NCBI GenBank assembly: GCA_035519535.1
Contig: DATIWF010000015.1
Coordinates: 45,251 to 109,250, forward strand
Source of the DNA: DATEGZ01 sp035519535
GTDB taxonomy: Bacteria; Acidobacteriota; Vicinamibacteria; Vicinamibacterales; SCN-69-37
Reading direction: 5' to 3'
Length of the DNA: 64,000 bases
Shown here piece by piece: positions 56,093 to 64,000 of this stretch (within the stretch, counting starts at the first letter, position 1; the number at the start of each line of letters is the position of its first letter). The notes beneath the pieces were generated by a model. That model had not been told where the DNA came from, did no database searches, and saw nothing but the letters and a program-made list of their open reading frames with translations. The position numbers and the translations under genes are program-made.

Positions 56093-57097
56093 TCACACGG
56101 CCGTCTTGCCGACCGCCCCGTTGCTGGCGCCGCGCAGCTGCTTCCAGCCGGCGCCGATCGCCAGCGACGTCGAGAAAATATGCTTGATCGGCACGACCCC
56201 CGCCAGCCGGTACCGGCCCAGCGCGTCCAAGCCGACTGACGCCAGACAGCCGCACTGCGTGCAGTCCGGATCGCCGCCGTACTGACAGGGCGTAATCGTC
56301 CGCTTGAGGTCCGCCGACAGGCACTCGGTCGTTTTGGCGAACACGCATTCCTCAGGGTTCCGCGGCGGGTGGAGGTAGCCCTGGACGATGGAGTCGCGCA
56401 TGTCGTGCAGCTTGGGCTCGCGCAGGTGGAGGGCGGCGATCTCCGCGACGACCCGCTGCCGATCCTCCGGACGCAGCCGCTCGGGCGAGTCCTCGCCTTT
56501 CTGCGGCGTATACAGGCTGAACCAGATGCGCTTGACGTCCGGCTGCGGCGCCCAGAAGTTCGTGAACTCCGTGAGGTACCCGGCGCGCGACTGCTGGCGC
56601 GTGACCGTGCAGTGCACGGTGACCTGCTGACCTTTGATGTGCTTGAGGATCCGATCGTAGGTTGCCGGCGAACGCCGGACGTCGTGCTCCGGCTGCAGTC
56701 CGTCGATCGACACGCACACCTGCAGTCCGTCCATCGTCGCCCACGATTCCGGAATCGGCCTGACGGCGCTCGTGACCACCTGGACGTGGATGCCGCGGCC
56801 GGTAAGTTTCGGAAGCAGCACCTCGAGCTCGCGGAACCGCACGAGCGGCTCGCCGCCGACGATCGACAGATGGACAGGTCGAAGGCGATCGACGACGTCG
56901 AGCACGCCGTCGATGAGCTCCTGGCCCTTGAAGTCCGCGAGCTGCCGCAGCACGACGTCGCCGCCGAGATGCGTGTCGCCGTAGGCGTAGCAGCCCGGAC
57001 ACCGCAGCGGGCACTCGCGCGTGATCTCGATCGACAGATTCGGCCGATAGCCTGTGAGGATCCGCCCCCAGGCCTGGACGACGTGGCCCGCCTGCAT
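56093..57097 (-). CDS. Radical SAM protein with C-terminal Cys cluster
   Basis: 334 aa. The radical SAM cluster motif ECPLRCPGCYAYG is at residues 29-41. HLSIVGGEPLVRF is the GGE SAM-binding motif, and VCVSIDGLQPEHD is a typical barrel strand. The C-terminal region has at least five more Cys (ECVFAKTTEC, TPCQYGG, DCTQCGC), which may bind an auxiliary Fe-S cluster as in SPASM/twitch proteins. The substrate is unknown. A ferredoxin-like gene ends 2 bases upstream, so it may supply electrons. Confidence 0.82.
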   Translation of the reverse strand: MQAGHVVQAWGRILTGYRPNLSIEITRECPLRCPGCYAYGDTHLGGDVVLRQLADFKGQELIDGVLDVVDRLRPVHLSIVGGEPLVRFRELEVLLPKLTGRGIHVQVVTSAVRPIPESWATMDGLQVCVSIDGLQPEHDVRRSPATYDRILKHIKGQQVTVHCTVTRQQSRAGYLTEFTNFWAPQPDVKRIWFSLYTPQKGEDSPERLRPEDRQRVVAEIAALHLREPKLHDMRDSIVQGYLHPPRNPEECVFAKTTECLSADLKRTITPCQYGGDPDCTQCGCLASVGLDALGRYRLAGVVPIKHIFSTSLAIGAGWKQLRGASNGAVGKTAV

Positions 57098-57099
57098 GG

Positions 57100-57489
57100 T
57101 TAGAGCTTATCCGGATCCGGCGGCGCGAGATACAGGGGATTGCGCGCGAAGCAGAGATCCTCGACGATGCGTCCGCCGATCACGTGCTGCTGAATGATGC
57201 GCTCCGCGTTCTCCGGCGTGACGTTGCGGTACCACGCGCCCTCCGGATAGACCACCGAGATCGGTCCGCCGACGCAGATACGGAGACACTTGCACCGCGT
57301 GCGATAGGCCGGACCGTCGGGGCCCGTGATGTTGAGCTCCTTCATCCGCTGCTTGACGTAGGTCCACGTCTCCTCGCCCTGCTCGGGCGTCGTGCAGTCG
57401 GGGCCCGTGCACACGAACATGTGGCGCGCGATCTTGCCGACGCCGAACATCACGGCTGCGGCTTCGGGGGTGGTGCGGTCTTTGGCCAT
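57100..57489 (-). CDS. Thioredoxin-fold 2Fe-2S ferredoxin
   Basis: 129 aa with the (2Fe-2S) ferredoxin-like thioredoxin fold: HMFVCTGPDCTTPEQGEETW, then TRCKCLRICVGGPISVVYPEG, giving four or more cluster Cys. The C-terminus has ENAERIIQQHVIGG. It is close to Clostridium/Azotobacter-type FeII/Shethna ferredoxins. The start ATG lies directly against a heptamer repeat, with no ribosome site. It sits between the persulfide dioxygenase-rhodanese gene and the radical SAM gene on the same strand. Confidence 0.8.
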   Translation of the reverse strand: MAKDRTTPEAAAVMFGVGKIARHMFVCTGPDCTTPEQGEETWTYVKQRMKELNITGPDGPAYRTRCKCLRICVGGPISVVYPEGAWYRNVTPENAERIIQQHVIGGRIVEDLCFARNPLYLAPPDPDKL

Positions 57490-57492
57490 GTC

Positions 57493-57534
57493 CTGACTTC
57501 TGACTTCTGCCTTTTGCCGTCTGCCTTCTAACTT
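57493..57534. repeat. Six heptamers of the TGACTTC/TGCCTTC family
   Basis: TGACTTC twice, then TGCCTTT, TGCCGTC, TGCCTTC and TAACTTC in perfect 7-base phase. The reverse complement is the AGAAGKC word found in ligD. The repeat supplies the TAG stop of the upstream metallo-hydrolase gene and abuts the ferredoxin start. Confidence 0.88.
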
Positions 57535-58955
57535 CCCTCCAGCTTCCGCCCTTCGGACACCCACGCCGCCATGCCGCCGGTGAAGTTGACGACGCGATCG
57601 AAACCGCGCGCGCGGAGCAGGCTGGCGCCGATGGCCGAGCGCGACCCGCCCTGACACTGGACGACGATCGTCCGCTCGCGGGGGAGCGTGTCCAGCTCGT
57701 CGGCCAGATAGCCAAGCGGAATATGGCGCGCGCCGGCGATGTGGCCCGTTCGCCACTCCGCGGCGTTGCGCACGTCGATGAGCGCGATGCCGTTGTGCTC
57801 GAGCGAGGCCGCAAGGTCGGTCGTGCCGAGCTGCGGGATCGTCCCGAGCGGCCGGCCGGCGACGACGAGCGCGTCGACCGCGACCGTGTCGAAGTACCCC
57901 GCGACCCGGTCGAGGCCGATCATCGCGAGGTCGCGGACGACGACGTCGAGGGCGTCGGGCCGGCGGTCGTCCACGAGCACGTAGAAATCCGCCGTGTACG
58001 GCACGAGCCATCCGGCCCAGGTCGTGAACGACGTATTGAGCGGGATGTTGATCGTGCCCGGCACGTGGCCGACCGCGAAATCCGCCGCGCGGCGCGTGTC
58101 GATCACGAGCGCGCCCTCCTGGAGGAGCTTGGGCAGCAGGCTGGCGTCGAGTCGGGGCGGCCGGTTGAAACCGCCGAGAAGCCGCGGGCCTTCCTTGTTG
58201 ATCCGCTTCATCTCGGCGAAGTACTTCGGGGGCTCGGGCTGGCCGGCGAGAACACTGCGGACGAACTCGTCCTCGCGGTCGATCTGAAACGCCCAGTTGA
58301 AGCGCTTCTCGTACCCTAGCGTGCTTTGGGGAATGGCGCTGATGCCCTTGCCGCACGCGGAGCCCGCGCCATGGCCCGGCCAGATCTGGAGCCAGTCGGG
58401 CCGCGCGCGGAACGCCTGCAGACTCCGGAAGAGCGCCCGCGCGCTCGACTCCATCGTGCCGGCGACCTTGGCGGCGCGCTCGAGGAGGTCCGGCCGGCCG
58501 ACGTCGCCGACGAAGATGAAGTCGCCCGTGGCCGCGGCCATCGGCTCGTTGGCGGCGGCGCGATCGGTGATGAGAAACGTCAGATGCTCCGGCGTGTGGC
58601 CCGGCGTGTGGAGGACGTCGACGAGCACGCGGCCGACGGCCAGCTGGTGGCCGTGCTTGACGCGCACGACGTTGCTGTCGCCGGCGAACTGATACGTCCA
58701 GTCGGCGCCGCCCTCGTCCGAGAGATAGACCGTGGCGCCGGCCCGCGCGGCCAGCTCGCGGCTGCCCGATACGTAATCGGCATGAATGTGCGTCTCGGTG
58801 ACGTGCGTGATGCGCACGTCCTCGGCCTCAGCCTCGCGAAGGTACTGATCGACGTCGCGGTTGGGATCGATGACGATGGCCTCGCGCGCGTCGGGGCAGC
58901 CGATGAGATAGCTGGTCTGCGCAAGCGTGGGCTCGAAGAAGCGCTTGACGAACAC
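57528..58955 (-). CDS. Persulfide-dioxygenase-like hydrolase with two rhodanese domains
   Basis: 475 aa. Residues 1-235 are a metallo-beta-lactamase fold with THIHADYVSGSRELAAR, HTPGHTPEHLTFL, GDFIFVGDVGRPDLL and WPGHGAGSACGK, as in ETHE1-type persulfide dioxygenases. Two rhodanese domains follow. The first (about 270-360) has lost its active Cys (YVLVDDRRP). The second keeps it (VVQCQGGSRSAIGA). The predicted role is oxidation of sulfane sulfur with transfer to or from thiols in the cytoplasm. Confidence 0.9.
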   Translation of the reverse strand: MFVKRFFEPTLAQTSYLIGCPDAREAIVIDPNRDVDQYLREAEAEDVRITHVTETHIHADYVSGSRELAARAGATVYLSDEGGADWTYQFAGDSNVVRVKHGHQLAVGRVLVDVLHTPGHTPEHLTFLITDRAAANEPMAAATGDFIFVGDVGRPDLLERAAKVAGTMESSARALFRSLQAFRARPDWLQIWPGHGAGSACGKGISAIPQSTLGYEKRFNWAFQIDREDEFVRSVLAGQPEPPKYFAEMKRINKEGPRLLGGFNRPPRLDASLLPKLLQEGALVIDTRRAADFAVGHVPGTINIPLNTSFTTWAGWLVPYTADFYVLVDDRRPDALDVVVRDLAMIGLDRVAGYFDTVAVDALVVAGRPLGTIPQLGTTDLAASLEHNGIALIDVRNAAEWRTGHIAGARHIPLGYLADELDTLPRERTIVVQCQGGSRSAIGASLLRARGFDRVVNFTGGMAAWVSEGRKLEGS

Positions 58956-58966
58956 TCCCGGTATTC

Positions 58967-58990
58967 TAATGCCTAGTGCCTAGTGCCTGA
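58967..58990. repeat. TAGTGCC heptamers before truA
   Basis: TAATGCC, TAGTGCC, TAGTGCC, then a TGA and the start region of truA. It is the same unit and orientation as the array before the FNR-type gene, and again directly abuts a start codon. Confidence 0.85.
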
Positions 58991-58996
58991 GTTGCC

Positions 58997-59788
58997 ATGC
59001 CCCGATACAAGCTGACGCTCGAATACGCCGGCACGCGCTACAGCGGCTGGCAGGCGCAGAAGAACGCGCGCACCGTGCAGGGCGAGCTCGAGCGCGCCGT
59101 GCGCGAGGCGGTCCGGTCGAGCCGCGTCGAGACCTACGGATCGGGCCGGACTGACGCCGGCGTGCACGCGCTCGCGCAGGTCGCGCATCTGGATCTGGCG
59201 GTGGCGCTGCCGCCGGCGACGCTGCTGGCGCGCGTCAACGACGCGCTGCCGCACGACATCAACCTGCTTGCCGTCGAGCGCGTGCCCGCGCGGTTCCACG
59301 CCCGGCACAGCGCCGTCGCCCGGCAGTACCTCTATCAGATCGCCCGGCGTCGCACGGCGTTTGCCAAGCCGTTCGTCTGGTGGGTGCGCGAGCCGCTGGA
59401 CCTCGAGAAGATGCGGGCGGCCGCCGGCGCCCTGACCGGCTTCGCCGATTTCCGGGCGTTCACGGATGACGACCCCGAGGAGAAATCGACCGAGGTGCTG
59501 CTCGAGCGTCTCACGATCGAGACCGAGGAGGCGCTCGTGCTGATCCGCGTCGCCGGCTCGCACTTTCTCTGGAAGATGGTCCGCCGGATCGTGGGCGTGC
59601 TGGTGGCGGTCGGTCGCGGGGACCTGGCCGCGAACGAAGTCCCGCGGCTGCTGGCGGCCGGGTCCGACCTGCCCGCGCGCCTGACGGCGCCGGCCTCCGG
59701 GCTGTTCCTGGAGCGCGTGGACTACGAGGGTGAATCGCGCACGGACGTCGTTAGTCGCGGGCCGTTCGTCGTGCGATTACAGAACTGA
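58997..59788 (+). CDS. truA: tRNA pseudouridine(38-40) synthase
   Basis: 263 aa. The opening YKLTLEYAGTRYSGWQAQ and the catalytic motif GSGRTDAGVHALAQVAHL (catalytic Asp) are diagnostic. HFLWKMVRRIVGVLVAVG closes the active site. It converts U38-40 of tRNA anticodon arms. The ATG follows a heptamer repeat, and no ribosome site is present. Confidence 0.95.
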   Translation: MPRYKLTLEYAGTRYSGWQAQKNARTVQGELERAVREAVRSSRVETYGSGRTDAGVHALAQVAHLDLAVALPPATLLARVNDALPHDINLLAVERVPARFHARHSAVARQYLYQIARRRTAFAKPFVWWVREPLDLEKMRAAAGALTGFADFRAFTDDDPEEKSTEVLLERLTIETEEALVLIRVAGSHFLWKMVRRIVGVLVAVGRGDLAANEVPRLLAAGSDLPARLTAPASGLFLERVDYEGESRTDVVSRGPFVVRLQN

Positions 59789-59894
59789 ATTCATGCGTCG
59801 GAGGCGTGTCGACCTCGGCTTTGCCGGCCGCGATTGTGTGTGACTTTTCGGGCTCGGGCCCGGGCATGAAGCTTGCGATTCACCAGCGTCGCCA

Positions 59895-60134
59895 ATGCCT
59901 GCCCGCGCGCTGCCCTGGACGTGCCACTGGGACCATATCGCGGGATCCTTGTACACGGAGCATCCCGCGACGCCCGCCGTCTGGATTTGCGAGTATCCCT
60001 ACCGGACGCTGCGCGCGGAGGGGCCGAACGAAGATTGCGCGGGCTGCCCGGTCTGGGAGGAGTTAGTTCGGGCCCGCCGCCGCGCCGCCGCGGAAAAGAT
60101 CAGCGCCCTCGAGCGCGTCCCCGTCAATCGCTGA
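59895..60134 (+). CDS. Small Cys-containing hypothetical protein
   Basis: 79 aa. Four Cys in CHWDH, WICEYPYRTL and CAGC could form a zinc or Fe-S site, followed by a basic helix VRARRRAAAEKI. I do not recognise it. The middle sequence is not repetitive and looks coding; the start has only a weak ribosome site. Confidence 0.45.
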   Translation: MPARALPWTCHWDHIAGSLYTEHPATPAVWICEYPYRTLRAEGPNEDCAGCPVWEELVRARRRAAAEKISALERVPVNR

Positions 60135-60184
60135 CGCCGGGGCGCATTTTTCTGCCCGGAGATCGCCGAAAAATATACCCGGTA

Positions 60185-60925
60185 TCATTTCAGCGCGACG
60201 AGGACGCCCCAGACGATGAGCGCCGCGCCGGTCAGACGGCCGGCGAGCGAGCCAAGCGGCAGCACCTTCTCGACGAGCACGAGCACGGCAATCGCCGCCA
60301 CCCACACGAGGTTCATCACCCCGGCGACGAAGAGCAGCAGCATCAGCGCCCAGCAGCATCCGATGCAGAACTTGCCATGATGCACGCCCATTCGCACGGC
60401 GCCAATCAGGCCCTCGCGCCATGCCGTCATGAGAAAGTTCAGCGGCGAGCGGCAGTGGGTGAGACAACGGGCTTTGACCGGTAGCCACTGATACACGCCG
60501 GCGACGATCAGGATGGCCCCGCCCAGCCACGCGTTCGACGCGGACATCGCCGGCGAGAGCCAGGCCGCCCGGTGCAAGCCGGCCTGCGCGAGCGCCGCGA
60601 CCACGCTGAACCCCGTCCACGCGAGCAGGTAGCCGAGGGCGAACGCGCCGCCCATCGCCCACGCCGCCGGCCCGCCCGCGCGCCGGCGGTACGTGCCGAC
60701 CGCGAGCACGATCATCGGCGCGGCACTCGGCAGCATCATCGCGACCATCATCACGACCCACATCACGATCAGCATCGACACGTCCGGCACGGCCCACATG
60801 TTCATCTCGGGCATCGACATGGCCGCCATCGAGTGCGCCATGCGCACGAGATACACCCAGGCCAGCGCGGTCAGGCCGACGATCCCAGTGGTCACGATGA
60901 CGCGGTCGCGCATCCCGGGGGTCAT
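60185..60925 (-). CDS. DUF2182 integral membrane protein
   Basis: 246 aa with about six helices, rich in Met and His. Characteristic pieces are MWVVMMVAMMLPSAAPMI, WLPVKARCLTHCRSPL and GVHHGKFCIGCCWALM. The conserved Cys/His pairs suggest metal binding; DUF2182 proteins are described as predicted metal-binding membrane proteins. The usual DUF1326 partner is not adjacent. The start is the ATG at 60925 or 60913. Confidence 0.82.
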   Translation of the reverse strand: MTPGMRDRVIVTTGIVGLTALAWVYLVRMAHSMAAMSMPEMNMWAVPDVSMLIVMWVVMMVAMMLPSAAPMIVLAVGTYRRRAGGPAAWAMGGAFALGYLLAWTGFSVVAALAQAGLHRAAWLSPAMSASNAWLGGAILIVAGVYQWLPVKARCLTHCRSPLNFLMTAWREGLIGAVRMGVHHGKFCIGCCWALMLLLFVAGVMNLVWVAAIAVLVLVEKVLPLGSLAGRLTGAALIVWGVLVALK

Positions 60926-61013
60926 TTTCGTCGATGTCGACGTACACGGGGTTTGGGTGTAAGCTACGCGTCCGCTCCCCGAGAACTGCACGAAGCTGAA
61001 CGCGCCGGCAGGT

Positions 61014-61967
61014 GTGTGGATGCCGTTCTTTCTGGGTCGGGGGGAGGCGTTCTGGAGGTCTTCTTTGGGGGACCTTGATGAGGTCCGCGATCCGCTGACC
61101 CTCTTCCCCAGCGAGCTGCCTGGGCCGGGTGAGGTCGCGCTCCGGCCGATGCCGCCGGTCGTCGCCACGGCCCCCGTACCGACCTTCCCGGAGACGGGGG
61201 TCATCAGGCCCGCGTTCGTCCTCACTGAGCGGCAGACCCGCCGGCTCCTGACCCGACGCTGGTTCGGCCGCTATGTGCGCCGGCCACTGCGGCGGGCGGC
61301 CTCATTCCTGCGGAAGGAACTGACGATTGCCCGCGCCGCCGCTGCCATTCACGCCAGCGCGATTTGGATGCGCGCGACCTCGAAGCGGCCAGCCCTCACG
61401 TGGCCCCGCCTCATCGTCGTGATTCGCGTGCCGGCAGTCCATCGGACGGCTCAGGTGCCCATGCTGCTCAGTGCCTCGAGCACGTTCATGCTGGTCGCGA
61501 TGACCACGACGCTCGTCGTGTCGATCGGCCCGTCGATGCCGAGCCCTGCGCTGCCGCCGGTGGCGCGGCCGACGCTCGCGACGATCACGCCGCCGCCGAT
61601 CGTCCTGGAGCAGTTGCTCGGCCTCGTGACACCGCCCGCGCCGAGCGCGCCGGTCCTCACGCCCGCGGCTCTGAGTCGCGCGACGAGTGGGTCCGCGATG
61701 GCGACGATCGCGCACGTGGTTCGTCCCGCGCCGACGCCCCAGTTCGTCGGCACGCTCGTCGTGGAGTCCGAGCCGGCGGGCGCGACGGTCTTCATCAATC
61801 AGGAGCCCGTCGGCCAGACGCCGCTCACGCTGCCCGACCTGCGGGCAGGATCGCGCGCCGTGTGGGTCGAGAGCGCGGGCTATCAGCGGTGGACCGCCGG
61901 CGTGCTCGTTCCGGCCGACAAGCTCACGCGCATCAACGTGAAGTTGGAGCGCGAGCCGCGCCACTAG
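61014..61967 (+). CDS. Membrane-anchored PEGA-domain protein
   Basis: About 317 aa; start uncertain (GTG 61014 or ATG 61020). The N-terminal 140 residues are basic and not recognised. One hydrophobic segment (TFMLVAMTTTLVVSIG) is followed by a Pro/Ala-rich linker. The C-terminal 70 residues are a PEGA domain (GTLVVESEPAGATVFINQEP, GSRAVWVESAGYQRW). PEGA domains are extracytoplasmic and often bind surface structures. Divergent from the DUF2182 gene. Confidence 0.6.
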   Translation: MWMPFFLGRGEAFWRSSLGDLDEVRDPLTLFPSELPGPGEVALRPMPPVVATAPVPTFPETGVIRPAFVLTERQTRRLLTRRWFGRYVRRPLRRAASFLRKELTIARAAAAIHASAIWMRATSKRPALTWPRLIVVIRVPAVHRTAQVPMLLSASSTFMLVAMTTTLVVSIGPSMPSPALPPVARPTLATITPPPIVLEQLLGLVTPPAPSAPVLTPAALSRATSGSAMATIAHVVRPAPTPQFVGTLVVESEPAGATVFINQEPVGQTPLTLPDLRAGSRAVWVESAGYQRWTAGVLVPADKLTRINVKLEREPRH

Positions 61968-62112
61968 GCCACGCGAGAATCCACCACCGGGAATTCACGC
62001 ACGACGGCGGACTTTTCCGTCGTTCTCCGATGCCGCGGGCGCGAATTCCGGCCCACACCGCACCGGCCACCCGGCACGCGCCTTGCGACGCACCGGTTGC
62101 GAGGAGCCGACC

Positions 62113-62676
62113 ATGCGCGCCGTTCCCGTCTTCTTTGCCACCACCGAAGGACAGACCCGCCGCATCACGGAGTATCTGGTGCTCGCGCTGCACCAACGCG
62201 GCCTCGATGCGGAGGCGATTGACCTGGCGTCACCGCAGGCGGCGAGCGTCGACTGGACCCGGGTGCAGGGTGCGCTCCTCGGCGCCTCGCTGCACTTCGG
62301 CAAGCACCAGAAAGAAGCCCGAGCGTTCGTTCGCGCGAACCGCGATCAGCTCAACGCGCGGCCGACGGCCTTCTTTTCGGTGAGCCTCGCCATCGCGTCG
62401 AGCAACCCGGCGGATGTCGAGGCGGCCCGCAAGATCGCCCGTGACTTCGCGGACGAACTGGGCTGGCGGCCGTCACCGGTCGTCTGTCTGGCGGGACGGC
62501 TGGCGTACACGAAGTACGGCTGGCTGACGCGCCTGATCATGCGGCGCATCTCGGCGCGAGAAGGCGGGCCGACCGACACGAGCCGAGACTGGGAGCTGAC
62601 CGGCTGGGACGAGGTCGATCACCTGGCCGACGAGATGGCCGCGCGGATTCGCGGCAGCGCCGCCCTAGCTTCCTAG
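62113..62676 (+). CDS. HemG-like flavodoxin protoporphyrinogen oxidase family
   Basis: 187 aa. Flavodoxin fold with FMN loop FFATTEGQTRRITEYL, GASLHFGKHQKEARAF, and the HemG-type C-terminus DWELTGWDEVDHLADEMA. HemG oxidises protoporphyrinogen IX in heme synthesis; a general flavodoxin role is the alternative. The ATG has GAGGAG upstream. Its last 12 bases overlap the convergent peptidase gene. Heme supply would suit the many cytochromes in the window. Confidence 0.72.
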   Translation: MRAVPVFFATTEGQTRRITEYLVLALHQRGLDAEAIDLASPQAASVDWTRVQGALLGASLHFGKHQKEARAFVRANRDQLNARPTAFFSVSLAIASSNPADVEAARKIARDFADELGWRPSPVVCLAGRLAYTKYGWLTRLIMRRISAREGGPTDTSRDWELTGWDEVDHLADEMAARIRGSAALAS

Positions 62677-63534
62677 GAGCGCGAGGAGCGAGAGCGGATC
62701 GATTCGCGCGCCGCCGACTCTGACCATCCAGTGCAGGTGGGCGCCGGTGACCCGGCCGGTCGCGCCGACCTCACCCAGCACCGCGCCGGTCTTCACGCGA
62801 TCGCCGGGGTGCACCTTCATCGTGGACAGGTGCGCAAAAAGCGAGAACAACCCGAGGCCATGGTCGATGACGACGGTCTGGCCGGTGAAGTACAGGTCCT
62901 CGGCGAGCACGATGTCGCCGTTGTTGGGCGCTTTGACCGGCGTGCCCGCCGGGCTCAGAAAATCGGCGCCGCTGTGCGGGCTGCGCGGCTGGCCGTTGTA
63001 GACGCTGCGCGTGCCGAACGCGCTGTTGGCCGGGTCCGGGACCGGACGGACGAACGCACCCGACCAGAGCGGCGTACCCGCCGAATGCTCCCAGAGATTC
63101 GCGAGCGCCGCCGAGTCACGCGCGATCCGGTCCTGCGCGCTTGGCGGCGGATTGACGAACGCGTCGTCGACGGTGAGCTTGCGCGTTGGAAACGTCTTGC
63201 CGGCGACCACGAGCGAGTACGTGGTCTTGATCGTCGAAGCAGCCGGGCCCCCGTCGATCGTGATCGGGTACGTCCCGGCCGCGGCTTCGAGGTCGATGCC
63301 GACGAGTACCCGCCACGTCGTCTGGCTCACCTTGTAGGGCAGGAGCGCGCGGCCGAAGACGTGGACGCGGGGCACGAGCGTCGCATCGGGCATCACGAGC
63401 GTGAGGACGACAAGCTCGCCCGGCTGGCGCGCGCGCGCGCGTGCCGTGACGGCGATGGGGTCGGCCTGCGCAGCCGCGCGTGATTGCGGCAGCAGCCCGG
63501 CCGCGACCGCGACCGCGAGCGCCAGGGGTCTCAT
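62665..63534 (-). CDS. Secreted M23-family metallopeptidase
   Basis: 289 aa. A signal peptide (residues 1-23) precedes a beta-rich N-domain (about 25-130). The LytM/M23 catalytic domain has first zinc motif SPHSGADFLSPAGTPV and second motif GAHLHWMVRVGG. It cleaves peptidoglycan cross-links or acts as an endopeptidase regulator. The zinc ligands H and D of HxxxD and the H of HLH are all present, so it should be active. The ATG at 63534 opens the signal peptide. Confidence 0.88.
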   Translation of the reverse strand: MRPLALAVAVAAGLLPQSRAAAQADPIAVTARARARQPGELVVLTLVMPDATLVPRVHVFGRALLPYKVSQTTWRVLVGIDLEAAAGTYPITIDGGPAASTIKTTYSLVVAGKTFPTRKLTVDDAFVNPPPSAQDRIARDSAALANLWEHSAGTPLWSGAFVRPVPDPANSAFGTRSVYNGQPRSPHSGADFLSPAGTPVKAPNNGDIVLAEDLYFTGQTVVIDHGLGLFSLFAHLSTMKVHPGDRVKTGAVLGEVGATGRVTGAHLHWMVRVGGARIDPLSLLALLGS

Positions 63535-63582
63535 TTCGTCCAATCTACGCCCGCGATCGGGTGGGGTCAAACGGCTGAGACA

Positions 63583-63818
63583 GGTACGTCGGGTACGTCT
63601 GGTACGTCGGGTACGTCGGGTCCCTGGAACCAGGCATTCAGATCAGCTTCTTTTCCAAAGATCCTCGGGAGAAGAGAAAGTTGAAGAGCGCCAGTTCGTT
63701 CCTGGCACCCGACGTACCTGACGTACCTGACGTACCTGACGTACCTGACGTACCTGACGTACCTGACGTACCTGACGTACCTGACGTACCTGACGTACCC
63801 GACGTACCCGGCGTACCG
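63583..63818. repeat. 9-bp minisatellite foldback
   Basis: Four units of GGTACGTCG type (63583-63618) are followed by about 90 unique bases and then twelve units of GACGTACCT type (63711-63818), the reverse complement. The two arrays can form a long hairpin; inner flanks TCCCTGGAAC and GTTCCTGGCA extend the pairing. The whole fills the gap between the M23 gene and the ArsR promoter and has no coding content that I trust. Confidence 0.9.
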
Positions 63819-63827
63819 ATGAGGCCC

Positions 63828-63857
63828 TTGACATATATTTTAGTTTAATCTAAAGTA
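63828..63857 (+). promoter_or_regulatory. Promoter and palindrome before the terminal ArsR gene
   Basis: TTGACA (63828) and TAAAGT (63851), 17 bases apart, with an AT-rich palindrome (TTTAG and CTAAA flanking TTTAAT) between them. This is the same architecture as the SdpR promoter at 40741. Confidence 0.5.
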
Positions 63858-63864
63858 ATGCCTC

Positions 63865-64000
63865 GTGACCCCCGCGCCCCACGTGCTGGCCGCCCTCGCG
63901 TCCCCGCGGCGACGGGAAATCCTGCGGCTCGTGTGGCACGCGGAGCGCTCGGCCGGCGAGATCCACCGCGCGATGCCGGACGTGACGTTCGGCGCCGTGT
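63865..64000 (+). CDS. ArsR-family regulator, 5' part only
   Basis: The window ends inside this gene. From GTG 63865 the visible 45 residues include VLAALASPRRREILRLVWHA and SAGEIHRAMPDVTFGAV, the first helices of an ArsR/SmtB winged helix. It has no ribosome site and is probably leaderless. Confidence 0.7.
   Translation, partial: MTPAPHVLAALASPRRREILRLVWHAERSAGEIHRAMPDVTFGAV

Noticed and set aside
63643..63834. A minus-strand frame encoding a Val-Arg-Gln tripeptide repeat
   Set aside because: It is simply the 9-bp minisatellite read in frame; no start signal or non-repetitive domain.

Overview
The window is 64 kb of GC-rich bacterial chromosome, most likely from an acidobacterium of the Vicinamibacteria type. 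This is an inference from gene content: an acidobacterial VWFA-related secreted protein, an ADOP-type ABC permease paired with a PadR regulator, a Ser/Thr kinase fused to a TolB-like propeller, a sortilin/VPS10-like Asp-box protein, PEP-CTERM proteins, and many GTG starts. No 16S rRNA or other phylogenetic marker is present to settle it.

Layout. 0-6.6 kb: a GNAT/ADP-forming acyl-CoA synthetase fusion, a universal stress protein, a PAS histidine kinase, a divergent single-domain response regulator and an NtrC-type sigma54 activator. 6.6-9 kb: cytochrome bd oxidase (cydAB). 9.1-15.6 kb: an electron-transfer cluster made of a decaheme MtrA/DmsE-type cytochrome, an MtrB/PioB-type outer-membrane barrel, a monoheme cytochrome c, a Rieske protein, a fused cytochrome b and a tail-anchored octaheme cytochrome. 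The first gene has a good sigma54 promoter candidate. Together they could carry electrons from quinol across the periplasm and outer membrane, or in the reverse direction. 15.7-21.8 kb: tRNA-His, an FNR-type regulator, an ExeA/XrtA-type ATPase, and a divergent NHEJ pair (Ku and LigD). 21.8-29.6 kb: the Asp-box protein, GluQ-RS, a lipoprotein, a PEP-CTERM protein and a SulP transporter. 29.7-38.6 kb: two regulatory neighbourhoods (FixJ/winged-helix ATPase/MASE1 kinase, and a sigma54 activator), each beside a small ABM-like paralogue, with a DegP-like protease and a methyltransferase between them. 38.7-50.4 kb: VWFA protein, SdpR/SdpI-like pair with rhodanese, Fur/PerR-katG, Ser/Thr kinase, PadR-ADOP permease.

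The stretch from 50.5 to 55.6 kb looks like an accessory, decaying region: an aspartyl protease, a PEP-CTERM protein, two remnants of a RelE-like toxin, an antitoxin-like gene, an orphan DUF433 gene and long gene-poor gaps. It ends at a cluster of three minus-strand tRNA genes (Lys, Arg, Arg). From 56 to 64 kb lie a radical SAM/ferredoxin/persulfide-dioxygenase-rhodanese group, truA, a DUF2182 membrane protein, a PEGA protein, a HemG-like flavodoxin, an M23 peptidase and the start of an ArsR gene.

The most unusual window-wide signal is a set of short phased repeats. Two heptanucleotide families (RGTGCCT and AGAAGKC) recur between genes, next to start and stop codons, between tRNA genes and once inside the ligD reading frame. 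A separate 9-bp minisatellite forms a large foldback near the right end. Several GTG-start genes appear to be leaderless.
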